The position numbers and the translations under genes were made by a program. From JBJXHB01 sp046160725 (lineage in GTDB: Bacteria; Pseudomonadota; Gammaproteobacteria; Burkholderiales; Burkholderiaceae_C): a stretch of DNA of 29,728 nucleotides. The number at the start of each line of letters is the position of its first letter. Position 1 is the first letter of the stretch. The notes beneath the pieces are model-generated. The model saw nothing but the letters and a program-made list of their open reading frames with translations, ran no database searches and was not told where the DNA came from. Positions 15,058 to 23,601 of this stretch are shown here, in pieces. The stretch lies in NCBI GenBank assembly GCA_046160725.1, contig JBJXHB010000357.1, positions 1 to 29,728 on the forward strand. Direction: 5' to 3'.

Positions 15058-15510
15058 TCAGGCCTGGCCCGACGCGACCTTGATGGCGGCCCGGATGCGG
15101 TTGTACGTGCCGCAGCGGCAGATGTTGGTGATGGCGTCGTTAATGTCCGCGTCGGTCGGCTTCGGCTTGTCCTTCAGCAGCGCCGCCGCCGTCATCACCA
15201 TGCCGCACTGGCAGAAGCCGCACTGCGGCACGTCCAGCTGGGCCCAGGCCTTCTGCACCGGATGCGACCCGTTGGGGCTCAGGCCCTCGATCGTCACCAC
15301 CTTGGCCCCGGCCTCCACGGTGGACACCGGCCGCACGCAGGACCGCACCGGCTCGCCGTCGATGTGCACCGTGCAGGCGCCGCACTGGGCGATGCCGCAG
15401 CCGTACTTGGTGCCGGTCAGGCCGAGCTGCTCGCGCAGCACCCAAAGCAGGGGCGTGTCGGGCTCGGCGTCGAAATCGCGGACGGTGCCGTTGACGTTGA
15501 GGCGGGGCAT
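15058..15510 (-). CDS. Molybdenum hydroxylase 2Fe-2S subunit (isoquinoline 1-oxidoreductase alpha-like)
   Basis: The 150-residue protein has two iron-sulfur domains. The N-terminal plant-ferredoxin fold has Cys38, Cys43, Cys46 (CGIAQCGAC) and Cys58. The helical C-terminal domain has Cys97, Cys100 (CGFC), Cys131 and Cys133 (CRC). It carries electrons from the molybdenum site of the large subunit to an external acceptor. It has no signal of its own and would travel with its Tat-exported partner, as in other two-subunit members. An AGGAG site lies seven bases before the ATG. It is the first gene of the run leading into soxXYZA. There is no FAD subunit gene nearby, so the acceptor is more likely a cytochrome than NAD (inference). 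Confidence 0.92.
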   Translation of the reverse strand: MPRLNVNGTVRDFDAEPDTPLLWVLREQLGLTGTKYGCGIAQCGACTVHIDGEPVRSCVRPVSTVEAGAKVVTIEGLSPNGSHPVQKAWAQLDVPQCGFCQCGMVMTAAALLKDKPKPTDADINDAITNICRCGTYNRIRAAIKVASGQA

Positions 15511-15532
15511 GGTTGTCTCCTATGGCCGATCG

Positions 15533-15617
15533 AAAGGTGGCGGATGATGCGGCGCCGGCCGATCCACCGCAAGCCGGGGGACATCCTGGCGTCCCAGGTT
15601 CAGTGGCCGCCACCTTT
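15533..15617. repeat. 85-bp unit bounded by an 11-bp inverted repeat
   Basis: AAAGGTGGCGG at 15533-15543 and its exact complement at 15607-15617 enclose 63 bases. That interval includes a smaller stem (CCTGG / CCAGG). The unit occupies most of the 124-base gap between the hydrolase stop and the iorA-like start. It looks like a small non-autonomous element or structured repeat; no flanking duplication is clear. Confidence 0.45.
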
Positions 15618-15634
15618 GGTCGGTCGGACCGGGC

Positions 15635-16540
15635 CTACGGGTCGCGGGTCAGCGTGGCCGACAGGCCCGTACACAGCAACGTCCCCGGCTCGGCCAGGTC
15701 CAGGATGATGTCAAAGTGGTTGCGGCCGGCGACCTCGAGCGTCCGGACAGCCACGCCGGCATCCTGCAAGGCGGCCGCATAGGCACGGCTCTGGTCCTTG
15801 AACGCGGCCGTCTCGTGTTCGCCCCAGCACACCAGCGCCGGTGCGGCGCCAGCCAGCGGCCGCGGGCCCGGGCTGGCGGCGCGGGCCTCGGCGGCATCCA
15901 TGCCCAGTGCGTCGTTGATGCCGGTGCCCACCAGCGGCTCCAGCCAGAACACGCCCGACACCAGCACCGCGGCGGCCGGCCGACAGCCCGGGGGATACGC
16001 CGCCGTCGCCTCGCGCAGCGCGCACATCGCCGCCAGGTGGCCGCCGGCCGAGCTGCCGGCGACGACGACGCGGCGCGCGTCGATGCCCAGCGACGCTGCC
16101 TGCGCGAACAGCAGGCCCAGCGCCTGCCGGCATTCGGCCACGATGTCGCCGACGCGCGCCTGGGGCGCCAGGGTGTAGTCGATGGCCGCAAAGGCCATGC
16201 CGCGCCCGATGCACGCAGCGGCGGCAAACAGCGAGCGCTCGGCGTCCAGCTCCTGCCAGTAGCCACCGTGGATGAACACCAGCAGCGCGGCCGCCGCGGG
16301 CCCGGGCGGCGGCCGGCACAGCTCGATGCCCTGGCAGGGTGACGGGCCATAGGCCAGGCGCTGCCAGCGTCCGCCGAGCCGTGCCGCATCGATGCGAGCC
16401 TGCGCGCTGCGGTCGGCATAGGCCTGGATGAACGGCCCGTAGTCGCCGCCGATCACGCTGCTCGGCGAATAGGCCCGCTCGCGCTCGGCAATCGTCCAAT
16501 GGCGCCAGGGCGGCAGCGGGTCCGACGGTAGATCAGACAT
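15635..16540 (-). CDS. Alpha/beta hydrolase, arylformamidase-like
   Basis: The 301-residue cytoplasmic hydrolase has an oxyanion-hole motif, HGGYWQELD (91-99), typical of kynurenine formamidase/BD-FAE esterases. The nucleophile is Ser164 in AGSSAGGH. A late WGEHET segment may supply the acid, and NHFDII (His275) the catalytic histidine. This set best fits an N-formylkynurenine formamidase-like or short acyl esterase. No other tryptophan-catabolism gene is in the window. Its ATG overlaps the last eight bases of the thymidine phosphorylase gene, so it belongs to that operon and may act on a nucleoside-related or unrelated ester. The true substrate is unknown. Confidence 0.88.
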   Translation of the reverse strand: MSDLPSDPLPPWRHWTIAERERAYSPSSVIGGDYGPFIQAYADRSAQARIDAARLGGRWQRLAYGPSPCQGIELCRPPPGPAAAALLVFIHGGYWQELDAERSLFAAAACIGRGMAFAAIDYTLAPQARVGDIVAECRQALGLLFAQAASLGIDARRVVVAGSSAGGHLAAMCALREATAAYPPGCRPAAAVLVSGVFWLEPLVGTGINDALGMDAAEARAASPGPRPLAGAAPALVCWGEHETAAFKDQSRAYAAALQDAGVAVRTLEVAGRNHFDIILDLAEPGTLLCTGLSATLTRDP

Positions 16541-17879
16541 CGGCAGCCTCGACCCGGGTCACCAGCGGTGGCAGCGGCGGCGCGGCCGGGCCCAGCGCGA
16601 TGCAACCCGCCAGCCGGGCCAGGGCCGCACCGGCCGCCGCTTCATCGGCCGCATGCACCCACAGCAGCGGCTCGCCGCGGGCCATGCGCTGCCCGGGCGT
16701 GCAGACATCCGCCAGGCCGACCCGCGGGTCCACCACGTCGTCCACCTGGCGCCGCCCGCCGCCCAGCGCCACCACGGCCTCGCCGAGCGCCCGGGTGTCC
16801 ATGGCCGACACGAAGCCGTCCAGCGGCGCCGGCAGCAGACGCCGCACCGGCGCCCGGGGCAGGGCCGCCGCGACCACATCCACCGGCCCGCCCAAGGCCG
16901 CCACCATGCGGGCAAAGCGCTCGGCCGCGGCGCCGCTGTCCAGGGCCTGTCGGGCCATCTGTCGGGCGGCCGCCTCGTCGTTGGCCAGGCCACCGGCCAC
17001 CAGCAGCGGCGCGGTCAGGGCCAGGGTCACCTCGGCCAGGCGCGGCTCGCGGTCGTCGCCGCGCAGGAAGGCCAGCGCCTCCACCACCTCCAGCGCATTG
17101 CCGGCATGCCGGCCCAGCACGGCGTTCATGTCGGTGATGCGCGCCACCGTGGGCAGGCCGGCGCCGGCGGCCACGTCCACCAGGGCTTGTGCCAGCTCGC
17201 GCGCCTCGGGCAGCGTGGTGCGGAAAGCGCCGTTGCCGACCTTGACGTCCATCACCAGCGCGTCCAGCCCGGCCGCGAGCTTCTTGCTCAGGATGCTGGC
17301 CACGATCAGGGGCAGCGACTCGACCGTGGCCGTGATGTCGCGGATGGCATACAGCCGCGCATCCGCCGGGGCCAGCGCGGCACTGGCACCGACGATGGCG
17401 CAGCCGGCGGTGTGCAGCGCGGCGCGCAGCACATCGGGCGGCGGGCGCACGGCATAGCCGGGGATGGCCTGCAGCTTGTCCAGTGTGCCGCCGGTGTGGC
17501 CCAGGCCGCGGCCGGAGATCATCGGCACGGTGCCGCCGCAGGCGGCCACGATGGGCGCCAGCAACAGGCTGACCTTGTCGCCGACGCCGCCGGTGGAATG
17601 CTTGTCCAGGAACGGGCCGTCCAGCCGCCAGGCGTCGGCGTGGCCGGGCCCATCGCGCCAGCGCAGCCGCTCGCCGGAGTCGGTCATGGCCCGCGTCAGC
17701 GCCACCACCTCGGCGCGGTCCATGCCGCGCAGCACGATGGCCATGGCCAGCGCGGCGGCCTGGGCATCGCTCCAGCGGCCGTCGACCAGGCCGCGCACGA
17801 AGGCGCCGATCTGCGCCGCGTCCAGCGCGTGGCCGTCGCGCTTGGCGTGGATGACGGCGCGCGGGTCGGCGTCGGGCAA
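16533..17879 (-). CDS. deoA: Thymidine phosphorylase
   Basis: The 448-residue enzyme splits thymidine (and deoxyuridine) with phosphate into the base and 2-deoxyribose 1-phosphate. Residues 9-15 (HAKRDGH) and the family signature KHSTGGVGDKVSLLLAPIVA followed by SGRGLGHTGGTLDKL are plain. KKLAAGLDALVMDVKVGNGAF forms part of the phosphate and pyrimidine site. A TTG at 17879 is taken as start because it gives the usual short N-terminus and lies 17 bases after the ushA stop; no ATG or GTG fits. The frame stays open upstream through ushA, but only as antiphase sequence. It sits in a minus-strand nucleoside-scavenging operon: nucleotidase, phosphorylase, hydrolase. Confidence 0.92.
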   Translation of the reverse strand: MPDADPRAVIHAKRDGHALDAAQIGAFVRGLVDGRWSDAQAAALAMAIVLRGMDRAEVVALTRAMTDSGERLRWRDGPGHADAWRLDGPFLDKHSTGGVGDKVSLLLAPIVAACGGTVPMISGRGLGHTGGTLDKLQAIPGYAVRPPPDVLRAALHTAGCAIVGASAALAPADARLYAIRDITATVESLPLIVASILSKKLAAGLDALVMDVKVGNGAFRTTLPEARELAQALVDVAAGAGLPTVARITDMNAVLGRHAGNALEVVEALAFLRGDDREPRLAEVTLALTAPLLVAGGLANDEAAARQMARQALDSGAAAERFARMVAALGGPVDVVAAALPRAPVRRLLPAPLDGFVSAMDTRALGEAVVALGGGRRQVDDVVDPRVGLADVCTPGQRMARGEPLLWVHAADEAAAGAALARLAGCIALGPAAPPLPPLVTRVEAADV

Positions 17880-17896
17880 CGCTGGCCTGCGGTTTG

Positions 17897-19531
17897 TCAG
17901 TTGACGCGCCGCACGGCGTCGCCGGGCTCGTAGGGCGCGGCCTTCAGCGGCGACAGGCGGGTGATGTAGCTGCGCAGCACGTCGGCATCGACGAAGCCGG
18001 TGTCGACATAGCCGGGCAGGTCGCGCACCGGCGGATAGCCGTCGCCGCCGACGGCCACGAAATTGTTGATGGTGAGCTTGTAGCGGCGTTGCGGCTGCAG
18101 CGGCTGGCCGCCGATGCGCACGTCCAGCGCCCGCCCGCCCTGGAAGGTCATGGTCGCGCCCACGACGTGGGCAAAGGCACCGGCGTTCGGTGCCATGCGG
18201 GACGCGACATCCAGGTAGGCCTGCAGCTGCTCGCCGGTCATCTCCACCAGCCCGATGGTGTTGCCGAAGGGCAGCACCTTGAGCACGTCGCGGTAGCTGA
18301 CCGGACCGGCAGGCAGCGAGTCGCGCAGGCCGCCGGCGTTGAGCACGGCGATGTCGGCAGCGGTCTTGTCCATCATCGAGCGGCCGACCAGCTGGCCCAG
18401 GTTGGTCGGGCGCAGCCGCACGCTGCCGCGCTCGCCGTCGAACTTGACCTCGCTGCTGCCCACCGGCACGTTCAGGCGCGCCTGGCCGGCCTCCTGGAAG
18501 GGCTTCAGCAAGGCCAGCAGCGCCGGGTCCTGCGCGATCTCCTCGGCCGCGAAGCGCGGCTTGCCGTCTGGCCCGGGCAGCTTGAGGTTGACCGGCAGCA
18601 GCTGGTAGCGCTGCAGTTGCAGGCCCTGCGGGCCGAGCGTGAAGTCGGCGCGGCCGACATACTTGCCCCACTCATAGGCCTGCACGATCCAGGCGCCGTT
18701 CTGCCGGTCCGGGGCGCAGGGTTGGCCCGGCACATGGGCGTCGTTGCGGCGGTTGTCCCCCTGCATGCACACCGGGTTCTGGCTGTGACCGCCGACGATC
18801 AGGTCGAAGCCCTTGACCTCGCGTGCCATCTCCACGTCGCCAGGCGCGTTGACGCCAGAGCGGCCGTCGGTGAAGTGGCCCATGTGGGTGACCGCCATCA
18901 CCACGTCGGCCTGCTGGCGCAGTCGGGGCATCAGCGCGGCGGCGGCCTGGGCCGGCCGCACGAAGTCGAGGTCGGCGATGTTGCCGGGCAGCACCATCTT
19001 GCGCGTGTCCTCGGTGGTCAGCCCCATCACCGCGATGCGCCAGCCGCCGCGCTCCAGGATGCGGTAGGGCTCGAACAGCGTGCGGCCGTCGGCGCGCCGC
19101 ACGATGTTGGCCGCCAGTTGCGGGAAGGTGGCCCAGCGGCGCTGCTTGTCCAGCACCTCGCGCGGCTTGTCGAACTCGTGGTTGCCCACCGCGACCGCGT
19201 CATAACCGATGGCGTTCATGCCCCGGATGTCGGGCTCGGCGTCCTGCAGGTCGCTCTCCGGGATGCCGGTGTTGATGTCGCCGCCGTCGAGCAACAGCAC
19301 ATGGCCGCCGGCCGCGGCCACCTCGGCGCGAATGCGGTCGACCAGGGTCTTGCGCGCGGCCAGGCCGTACTCGCCGTCGCGGTTGGTCCAGAAGCGGCCG
19401 TGGTGGTCGTTGGTGTGCAGCACCGTCAGCGCGATCGGCGCGCGTGGCGCGGCTGGCGGTGGCGCCGCACAGCCAGCGGCCAGCGCGGCGACGGCCGTGA
19501 CGGCCAGGGCGAACAGATGACGGCGTTGCAT
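17897..19531 (-). CDS. ushA: UshA-type 5'-nucleotidase / UDP-sugar hydrolase, lipoprotein
   Basis: This is a 544-residue periplasmic metallophosphatase. The signal MQRRHLFALAVTAVAALAAGC ends in a lipobox (Cys21), unlike soluble E. coli UshA. The calcineurin-like domain shows NDHHGRF (41-47), a GGDINTG metal-ligand segment, GNHEFD, and GGHSQNPVCMQ. The C-terminal 5'-nucleotidase domain shows NAGGLRDSL, the substrate-stacking region LPFGNTIGLVEMTGEQL and NNFVAVGGDGYP. It would strip phosphate from nucleotides and UDP-sugars, leaving nucleosides for uptake and cleavage by the phosphorylase encoded 17 bases downstream. A GAGGA ribosome site precedes the ATG. It is divergent from the sensor kinase gene. 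Confidence 0.93.
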   Translation of the reverse strand: MQRRHLFALAVTAVAALAAGCAAPPPAAPRAPIALTVLHTNDHHGRFWTNRDGEYGLAARKTLVDRIRAEVAAAGGHVLLLDGGDINTGIPESDLQDAEPDIRGMNAIGYDAVAVGNHEFDKPREVLDKQRRWATFPQLAANIVRRADGRTLFEPYRILERGGWRIAVMGLTTEDTRKMVLPGNIADLDFVRPAQAAAALMPRLRQQADVVMAVTHMGHFTDGRSGVNAPGDVEMAREVKGFDLIVGGHSQNPVCMQGDNRRNDAHVPGQPCAPDRQNGAWIVQAYEWGKYVGRADFTLGPQGLQLQRYQLLPVNLKLPGPDGKPRFAAEEIAQDPALLALLKPFQEAGQARLNVPVGSSEVKFDGERGSVRLRPTNLGQLVGRSMMDKTAADIAVLNAGGLRDSLPAGPVSYRDVLKVLPFGNTIGLVEMTGEQLQAYLDVASRMAPNAGAFAHVVGATMTFQGGRALDVRIGGQPLQPQRRYKLTINNFVAVGGDGYPPVRDLPGYVDTGFVDADVLRSYITRLSPLKAAPYEPGDAVRRVN

Positions 19532-19559
19532 GCGGTGTCCTCGGGCGTGGCCGATGCTA

Positions 19560-19583
19560 CTGCCGCGGGGGGCCGGGCGGCAG
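19560..19583. promoter_or_regulatory. Inverted repeat in the ushA / sensor kinase divergent region
   Basis: Arms of seven bases (CTGCCGC / GCGGCAG) flank a 10-base G-rich loop, midway in the 92-bp gap between the divergent starts. It could be an operator serving both genes. No convincing -35/-10 pair was found for either direction. Confidence 0.3.
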
Positions 19584-19623
19584 CGCCCACAATGACCGCG
19601 CCGATACGACACCTGAGCGCGAC

Positions 19624-21606
19624 ATGCCCGACCTGCTGCCCATCGAGCCCGCCCCGCCGCCGGGCGCCGGCGACCTCCACCTGCTGGGGCCCGACACGAC
19701 CGCCCTGCTGCGCACGCTGCTGGACATGGTGCCGGCGCGCGTGGTGGTGCTCGATGCGGCCGAGCAGCTGGTCTATGCCAACCACGAGTTCTTCACCTTC
19801 ACGCGGCTGCATCCCAAGCAGGTACTCGGTCGCACCATCGCGCAGATCATCGGCCAGGACGGCTATGGCCGCTACCAGCCGGCGCGCGAACGCCTGGCCC
19901 GGTTCGAGGCCGCGCAGTGGGAGGGCTGGATCCCGCTGGCCGGCGTCGGCCAGCGCTGGATGCGCGAGCACCTGATCCCCTGCCTGCTGGTCGACGGCAC
20001 GCGCGGCACCATCGTCATCAGCCTGGACATGACGGCGCTGAAGGACCGCGAGGCCGAGCTGTCGGCCAAGGTGCTGGAGCTGCAGACCACCGAGGCGCTG
20101 AAGTCGGCCATCGTCGACCATGCCCTGGCGGCCATCATCACGGCCGACGCACGCGGCCGCATCGTCGAGTTCAACCCGGCCGCCGAGGCCATGTTTGGCG
20201 TACCTCGGGCGCAGGCGGTCGGACGCCCTGCGGCCGAGCTGGTGCCGCAGCGCTTCCGCAGCCACCATGAGCACCAGATGGGCGCGCTGGCCGCCGGCTT
20301 CCAGCCGGCCAACCTGGGGCGCCGCCTCGAGCGCATGGCGATCAAGGCCGACGGCACGGAGTTTCCGGTCGAGGTGGTGGCCTGGCGCACCGAGGCCGCC
20401 GGCCGGGTGTTCTTCACCGCCAGCGTGACCGACCACACCGAGCGCCGCGCCGCGCAGCAGGAGATCGAACGCCAGCGCGAGGCGCTGCGCCAGAGCGAGA
20501 AGCTCACCGCCATGGGCAGCCTGCTGGCCGGCGTGGCCCATGAGCTGAACAACCCGCTGGCCATCGTGATGGGCCGCGCCAGCCTGCTGCACGAGCAGCT
20601 GCAGGGCACCGCACTGGCGGCCGACGCCCAGCGCGTGCACGACGCTGCCGAGCGCTGCGGGCGCATCGTGCGCACCTTCCTGAACCTGGCGCGGCAGAAG
20701 CCCGCCGAGCGCGGCCCGGTGGCGCTGAACGCGCTGGTGACGGCGGCGCAGCAGATGCTGCAGTACGGCCTGCGGTCGCATGGCATTGCGCTGCAGCTGG
20801 AACTGGACGAGTCGCTGCCCAGCGTGCGGGCCGACGGCGACCAGGTCGGCCAGGTGGTGTTGAACCTTCTGGTCAACGCCCAGCAGGCGCTGGCGGCGCA
20901 GGACGGCGCGCGCCACATCCGGCTCGTCACCGGGCGCACCGGCACCGGAGCCGACGCGGCGGTCTGGCTGCGGGTGCACGACAACGGCCCGGGCGTGGAC
21001 CCGGCGGTGGGGGCGCGGGTGTTCGAGCCCTTCTTCACGACCAAGCCCGAGGGCATCGGCACCGGCCTGGGCCTGGCGGTGTCGCGCACCATCGCGCGCG
21101 AGCATGGCGGCGACCTGCGGCTGTTGCCGGCGGACCACGGCGCCTGCTTCGAGCTGAGCCTGCCACTGGCCGGGCCGGACGCCGCCGGCGCGGAGCCATC
21201 AGCGCCCATGGCGGCGCCTCCTGCCGAGCCGCGGCCCACGCATGTGCTGGTGGTCGACGACGAGCCGGAGATCGCAGAGCTGATGCAGGCCTTCCTGGCG
21301 GCCGAGAAGCTGCGCGTGACGGTGGCCACCTCGGGCCGCGACGCGCTGGCGATCATCGACCGCGACGCCGACATCGACGCGGTGGTGTCGGACCTGCGCA
21401 TGCCGGACATGGACGGCGCGGCCCTGTGGCGCGCCGTGCGCGAGCGCCACCCGGCCCTGGCACAGCGCATGCTCTTCGTCACCGGCGACACCCTGAGCCC
21501 GGGCGCCGGGACCTTCCTGCGCGAGGCCGGCTGCGCCAGCCTGGACAAGCCCTTCACACGCGCCGCGCTGGTGGCCCGGCTGCGGGAGGTGCTGGCGGGG
21601 TCGTGA
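19624..21606 (+). CDS. Soluble hybrid sensor histidine kinase (PAS-PAS-HK-receiver)
   Basis: The 660-residue protein has no membrane segment, so it senses a cytoplasmic signal. Order: PAS (about 26-137), PAS (about 157-270, with the FNPAAEAMFG core), HisKA with phospho-accepting His306 in GVAHELNNPLA, and HATPase with N box (NLLVNAQQAL, about 414), G1 (DNGPGVD, about 453), F box (FEPFFTTK) and G2 (GTGLGLAV, about 479). A C-terminal receiver has Asp546/547 and phospho-acceptor Asp590 (SDLRMPDMDG), plus Thr620 and Lys642. The HELNNPLA H-box is of the NtrB-like class. No separate response regulator adjoins it, so the receiver may pass phosphate to a distant partner or act as an internal sink. 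The ligand of the PAS domains is unknown. Confidence 0.93.
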   Translation: MPDLLPIEPAPPPGAGDLHLLGPDTTALLRTLLDMVPARVVVLDAAEQLVYANHEFFTFTRLHPKQVLGRTIAQIIGQDGYGRYQPARERLARFEAAQWEGWIPLAGVGQRWMREHLIPCLLVDGTRGTIVISLDMTALKDREAELSAKVLELQTTEALKSAIVDHALAAIITADARGRIVEFNPAAEAMFGVPRAQAVGRPAAELVPQRFRSHHEHQMGALAAGFQPANLGRRLERMAIKADGTEFPVEVVAWRTEAAGRVFFTASVTDHTERRAAQQEIERQREALRQSEKLTAMGSLLAGVAHELNNPLAIVMGRASLLHEQLQGTALAADAQRVHDAAERCGRIVRTFLNLARQKPAERGPVALNALVTAAQQMLQYGLRSHGIALQLELDESLPSVRADGDQVGQVVLNLLVNAQQALAAQDGARHIRLVTGRTGTGADAAVWLRVHDNGPGVDPAVGARVFEPFFTTKPEGIGTGLGLAVSRTIAREHGGDLRLLPADHGACFELSLPLAGPDAAGAEPSAPMAAPPAEPRPTHVLVVDDEPEIAELMQAFLAAEKLRVTVATSGRDALAIIDRDADIDAVVSDLRMPDMDGAALWRAVRERHPALAQRMLFVTGDTLSPGAGTFLREAGCASLDKPFTRAALVARLREVLAGS

Positions 21607-21704
21607 ACAGCGGGTACGTGACGCAGGCCGCAGGCGCGCTGCACCGCTGGGCCGCACAACCTGTGGCCGCCAGCCCGCGGGCCCGGCGCCTCTCGCGACC
21701 GGCG

Positions 21705-23492
21705 TCAACGCAAACCGAGGCTGCGCAGCGCCCCGAGCATGCGCTCTCGGGCCGCCGCATAGCGCGGTGTCGTACCCGGCAGCCGCGCGAGCAGGGCGGC
21801 GCCATCGAACCCGGGGTGGCGGGCGGCGAACTCGTCCCAAGCCCGCTGAGCCGCCTCCCGGTCACCGGCCTCGATCAGCGCCGCGGCGTGGATCGGCGGC
21901 CAGGTCAGGCCGGGGTTGGCGCGCTGCCCGGTCTCGCTCCACTCGCGCGCCTGGCTCCACCGGCCGGCGATGTAGTGCGCCAGGGCAAGGCGGTACTGCC
22001 ACTCCGCGCGAAAGCCCTCCCGCGGGCTGATGCGCAGCGCGCGCTCAAGTGCCGGCACGGCCTCGTCGGGTCGGTCGTTGAAGATCAATGCCGGGCCCAG
22101 CGTGCCATAGGCGTGGGCATGCCGGTGGCGCAGCGTCCAGCCCTCGGCCAGAGCGAGCATGCGCGGCCAGTCCTTCTGCTGAAACGCCCGGATCACCCGG
22201 GCCTGGAAGCCGTAGTAGCTGTCCGGGTCGAGCGCCTCGACCCGTGCGCCAGCCTCGGCCACGCGGCGGCGTGCGGCGGCGCGGTCGGCAAGCCAACCAT
22301 TCAGGTCGGCATGCAGCGTTGCGTAGCCGACCCCTGCCCAGCCATGCAGGTTGCCCGGGTCGATCGCGATGGCGCGCTCGAAGCGGTCGATGGCCGCGAG
22401 CACGTTCTCGCGGGTGACGCCCCGCTGCCACAGCGCGATGCCCTGCATCGCCAGGTCGTCAGCGCCGACCTGATCGGGCGTGAGCCGCGTCGCGCGCGCC
22501 GCGCTTGACGCATAGATCTCATTGACGAGCAGCCTTGACAGCGTCTGCGCGAAGTCGTCAAGCAGCCGCCGCAGCTCGGCACGATCGGACTCGAAGGACT
22601 CGATCCAGCGCTGCGCACCGGTTTCGCCGTCGATCAGCACCGTCTCCAGGCGGACCCGCTCGGCGGTGTAGCGCACGCTGCCACGCACCACCCAGCGCAC
22701 GCCGAGTTCGCGGGCCACCTCACGCGGATCGACCGCGCGGCCCTTGTAGGTGAGCGCGGTGTCGCGCGCGATCACCATGCTGCCGTCGATGCGGCTGACC
22801 TCGGCGATCACGTCGCCGAGCAGCGCCTCGGCAAACCATTCGGTGCTGGCAGCGCCCGTGTCAACCGCCAGCGGCAGCACAACCAGCGACACCACGGGCG
22901 GCCCCGCCGTCGCGGTGCGGCTGCCAGTCCCTCGCCTCACGAACCAAACAGCGCTGCCGGCCGTGGCGAAGATTCCAGCCAGCATTGCTACCAGCCCGCG
23001 ACGCATCGGCGCCACGACAGATGGCCGAACGACCGCCTGCGGCGAGGCGACGTCGCCAAGAGAGCCTTCAGTTCCTGGGTGGGTGGTGGCCGATGCGGGC
23101 GTCGCAGTGGCCGCAGGAGCATCGACATGGGCAGGCGCTGCAACAGGCGCAGAGGCAACGAGGTCCGGCACGAGCATGTAACCGCGCCGCGCAATGTTTC
23201 GCACGTACCGGTGTTCGCTGTCACCGAGCACACGTCGAATGTCCACTACCGCCGCGGACAGGGATCCATCGCCGACGACCACGTCGGGCCAGACCAGGCG
23301 CATCAGGTCGCCTTTGGTCACCACCTGGTCGACCTGTCGGCCCAGCACAAGCAGCACGTCGAGCGCCTGCCGGCGCAACGGAGCAGGGCGGCCATCCGCG
23401 CCCAGCAACTCGCCTTGCGCGAGATCGAGCGTATGGGCGCCCAACGGCAGCCGATGCGAAGCTGCCTCGTCTGCCGTGAACCGAGCACTCAT
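21705..23492 (-). CDS. Membrane-anchored winged-helix regulator with TPR-like C-terminus (CadC-like)
   Basis: The 595-residue protein starts at ATG 23492 behind an AGGAGG site. Residues about 17-108 are an OmpR/CadC-type winged-helix DNA-binding domain (GRPAPLRRQALDVLLVL, LSAAVVDIRRVLGD, IARRGYMLVPD). A Pro/Ala-rich linker follows, then one membrane helix (about 166-185). Outside it, residues about 202-320 resemble the TolB/FlgO-like domain found after CadC-type regulators (VVLPLAVDTG, RWVVRGSVRYTAERVRLET). The last 250 residues are TPR-like helical pairs. DNA binding in the cytoplasm with periplasmic sensing, without phosphorylation, is typical of this architecture. It is divergent from the double-rhodanese gene, its most likely target. 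GC content is slightly lower around this pair than in the neighbours. Confidence 0.88.
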   Translation of the reverse strand: MSARFTADEAASHRLPLGAHTLDLAQGELLGADGRPAPLRRQALDVLLVLGRQVDQVVTKGDLMRLVWPDVVVGDGSLSAAVVDIRRVLGDSEHRYVRNIARRGYMLVPDLVASAPVAAPAHVDAPAATATPASATTHPGTEGSLGDVASPQAVVRPSVVAPMRRGLVAMLAGIFATAGSAVWFVRRGTGSRTATAGPPVVSLVVLPLAVDTGAASTEWFAEALLGDVIAEVSRIDGSMVIARDTALTYKGRAVDPREVARELGVRWVVRGSVRYTAERVRLETVLIDGETGAQRWIESFESDRAELRRLLDDFAQTLSRLLVNEIYASSAARATRLTPDQVGADDLAMQGIALWQRGVTRENVLAAIDRFERAIAIDPGNLHGWAGVGYATLHADLNGWLADRAAARRRVAEAGARVEALDPDSYYGFQARVIRAFQQKDWPRMLALAEGWTLRHRHAHAYGTLGPALIFNDRPDEAVPALERALRISPREGFRAEWQYRLALAHYIAGRWSQAREWSETGQRANPGLTWPPIHAAALIEAGDREAAQRAWDEFAARHPGFDGAALLARLPGTTPRYAAARERMLGALRSLGLR

Positions 23493-23516
23493 CGCGGCCT
23501 CCTGCTTCGCATCGTA

Positions 23517-23545
23517 GTTCTTTCGATCCGATTTCGACGTTCTTT
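23517..23545. promoter_or_regulatory. Direct repeat GTTCTTT in the regulator/rhodanese divergent region
   Basis: GTTCTTT occurs at 23517-23523 and 23539-23545, spaced 22 bp start to start, about two helical turns. The site lies close to the regulator start in a 109-bp divergent gap. Same-face spaced direct repeats are the usual target form of OmpR/CadC-type winged helices, so this is a candidate binding site for the adjacent regulator. Confidence 0.4.
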
Positions 23546-23601
23546 GACGACTTCCCTTCGCCGGCGCCCTACCGTCGTGGACACCCCCTCCCCCACTTGA
23601 G

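Noticed and set aside
17897..19531. Possible SoxB, since it is a 5'-nucleotidase-fold protein near sox genes
   Set aside because: It has the UshA pattern (NDHHGRF, GGHSQNPVCMQ, NNFVAVGGDGYP), a lipoprotein signal and deoA next to it; nothing specific to SoxB was seen.
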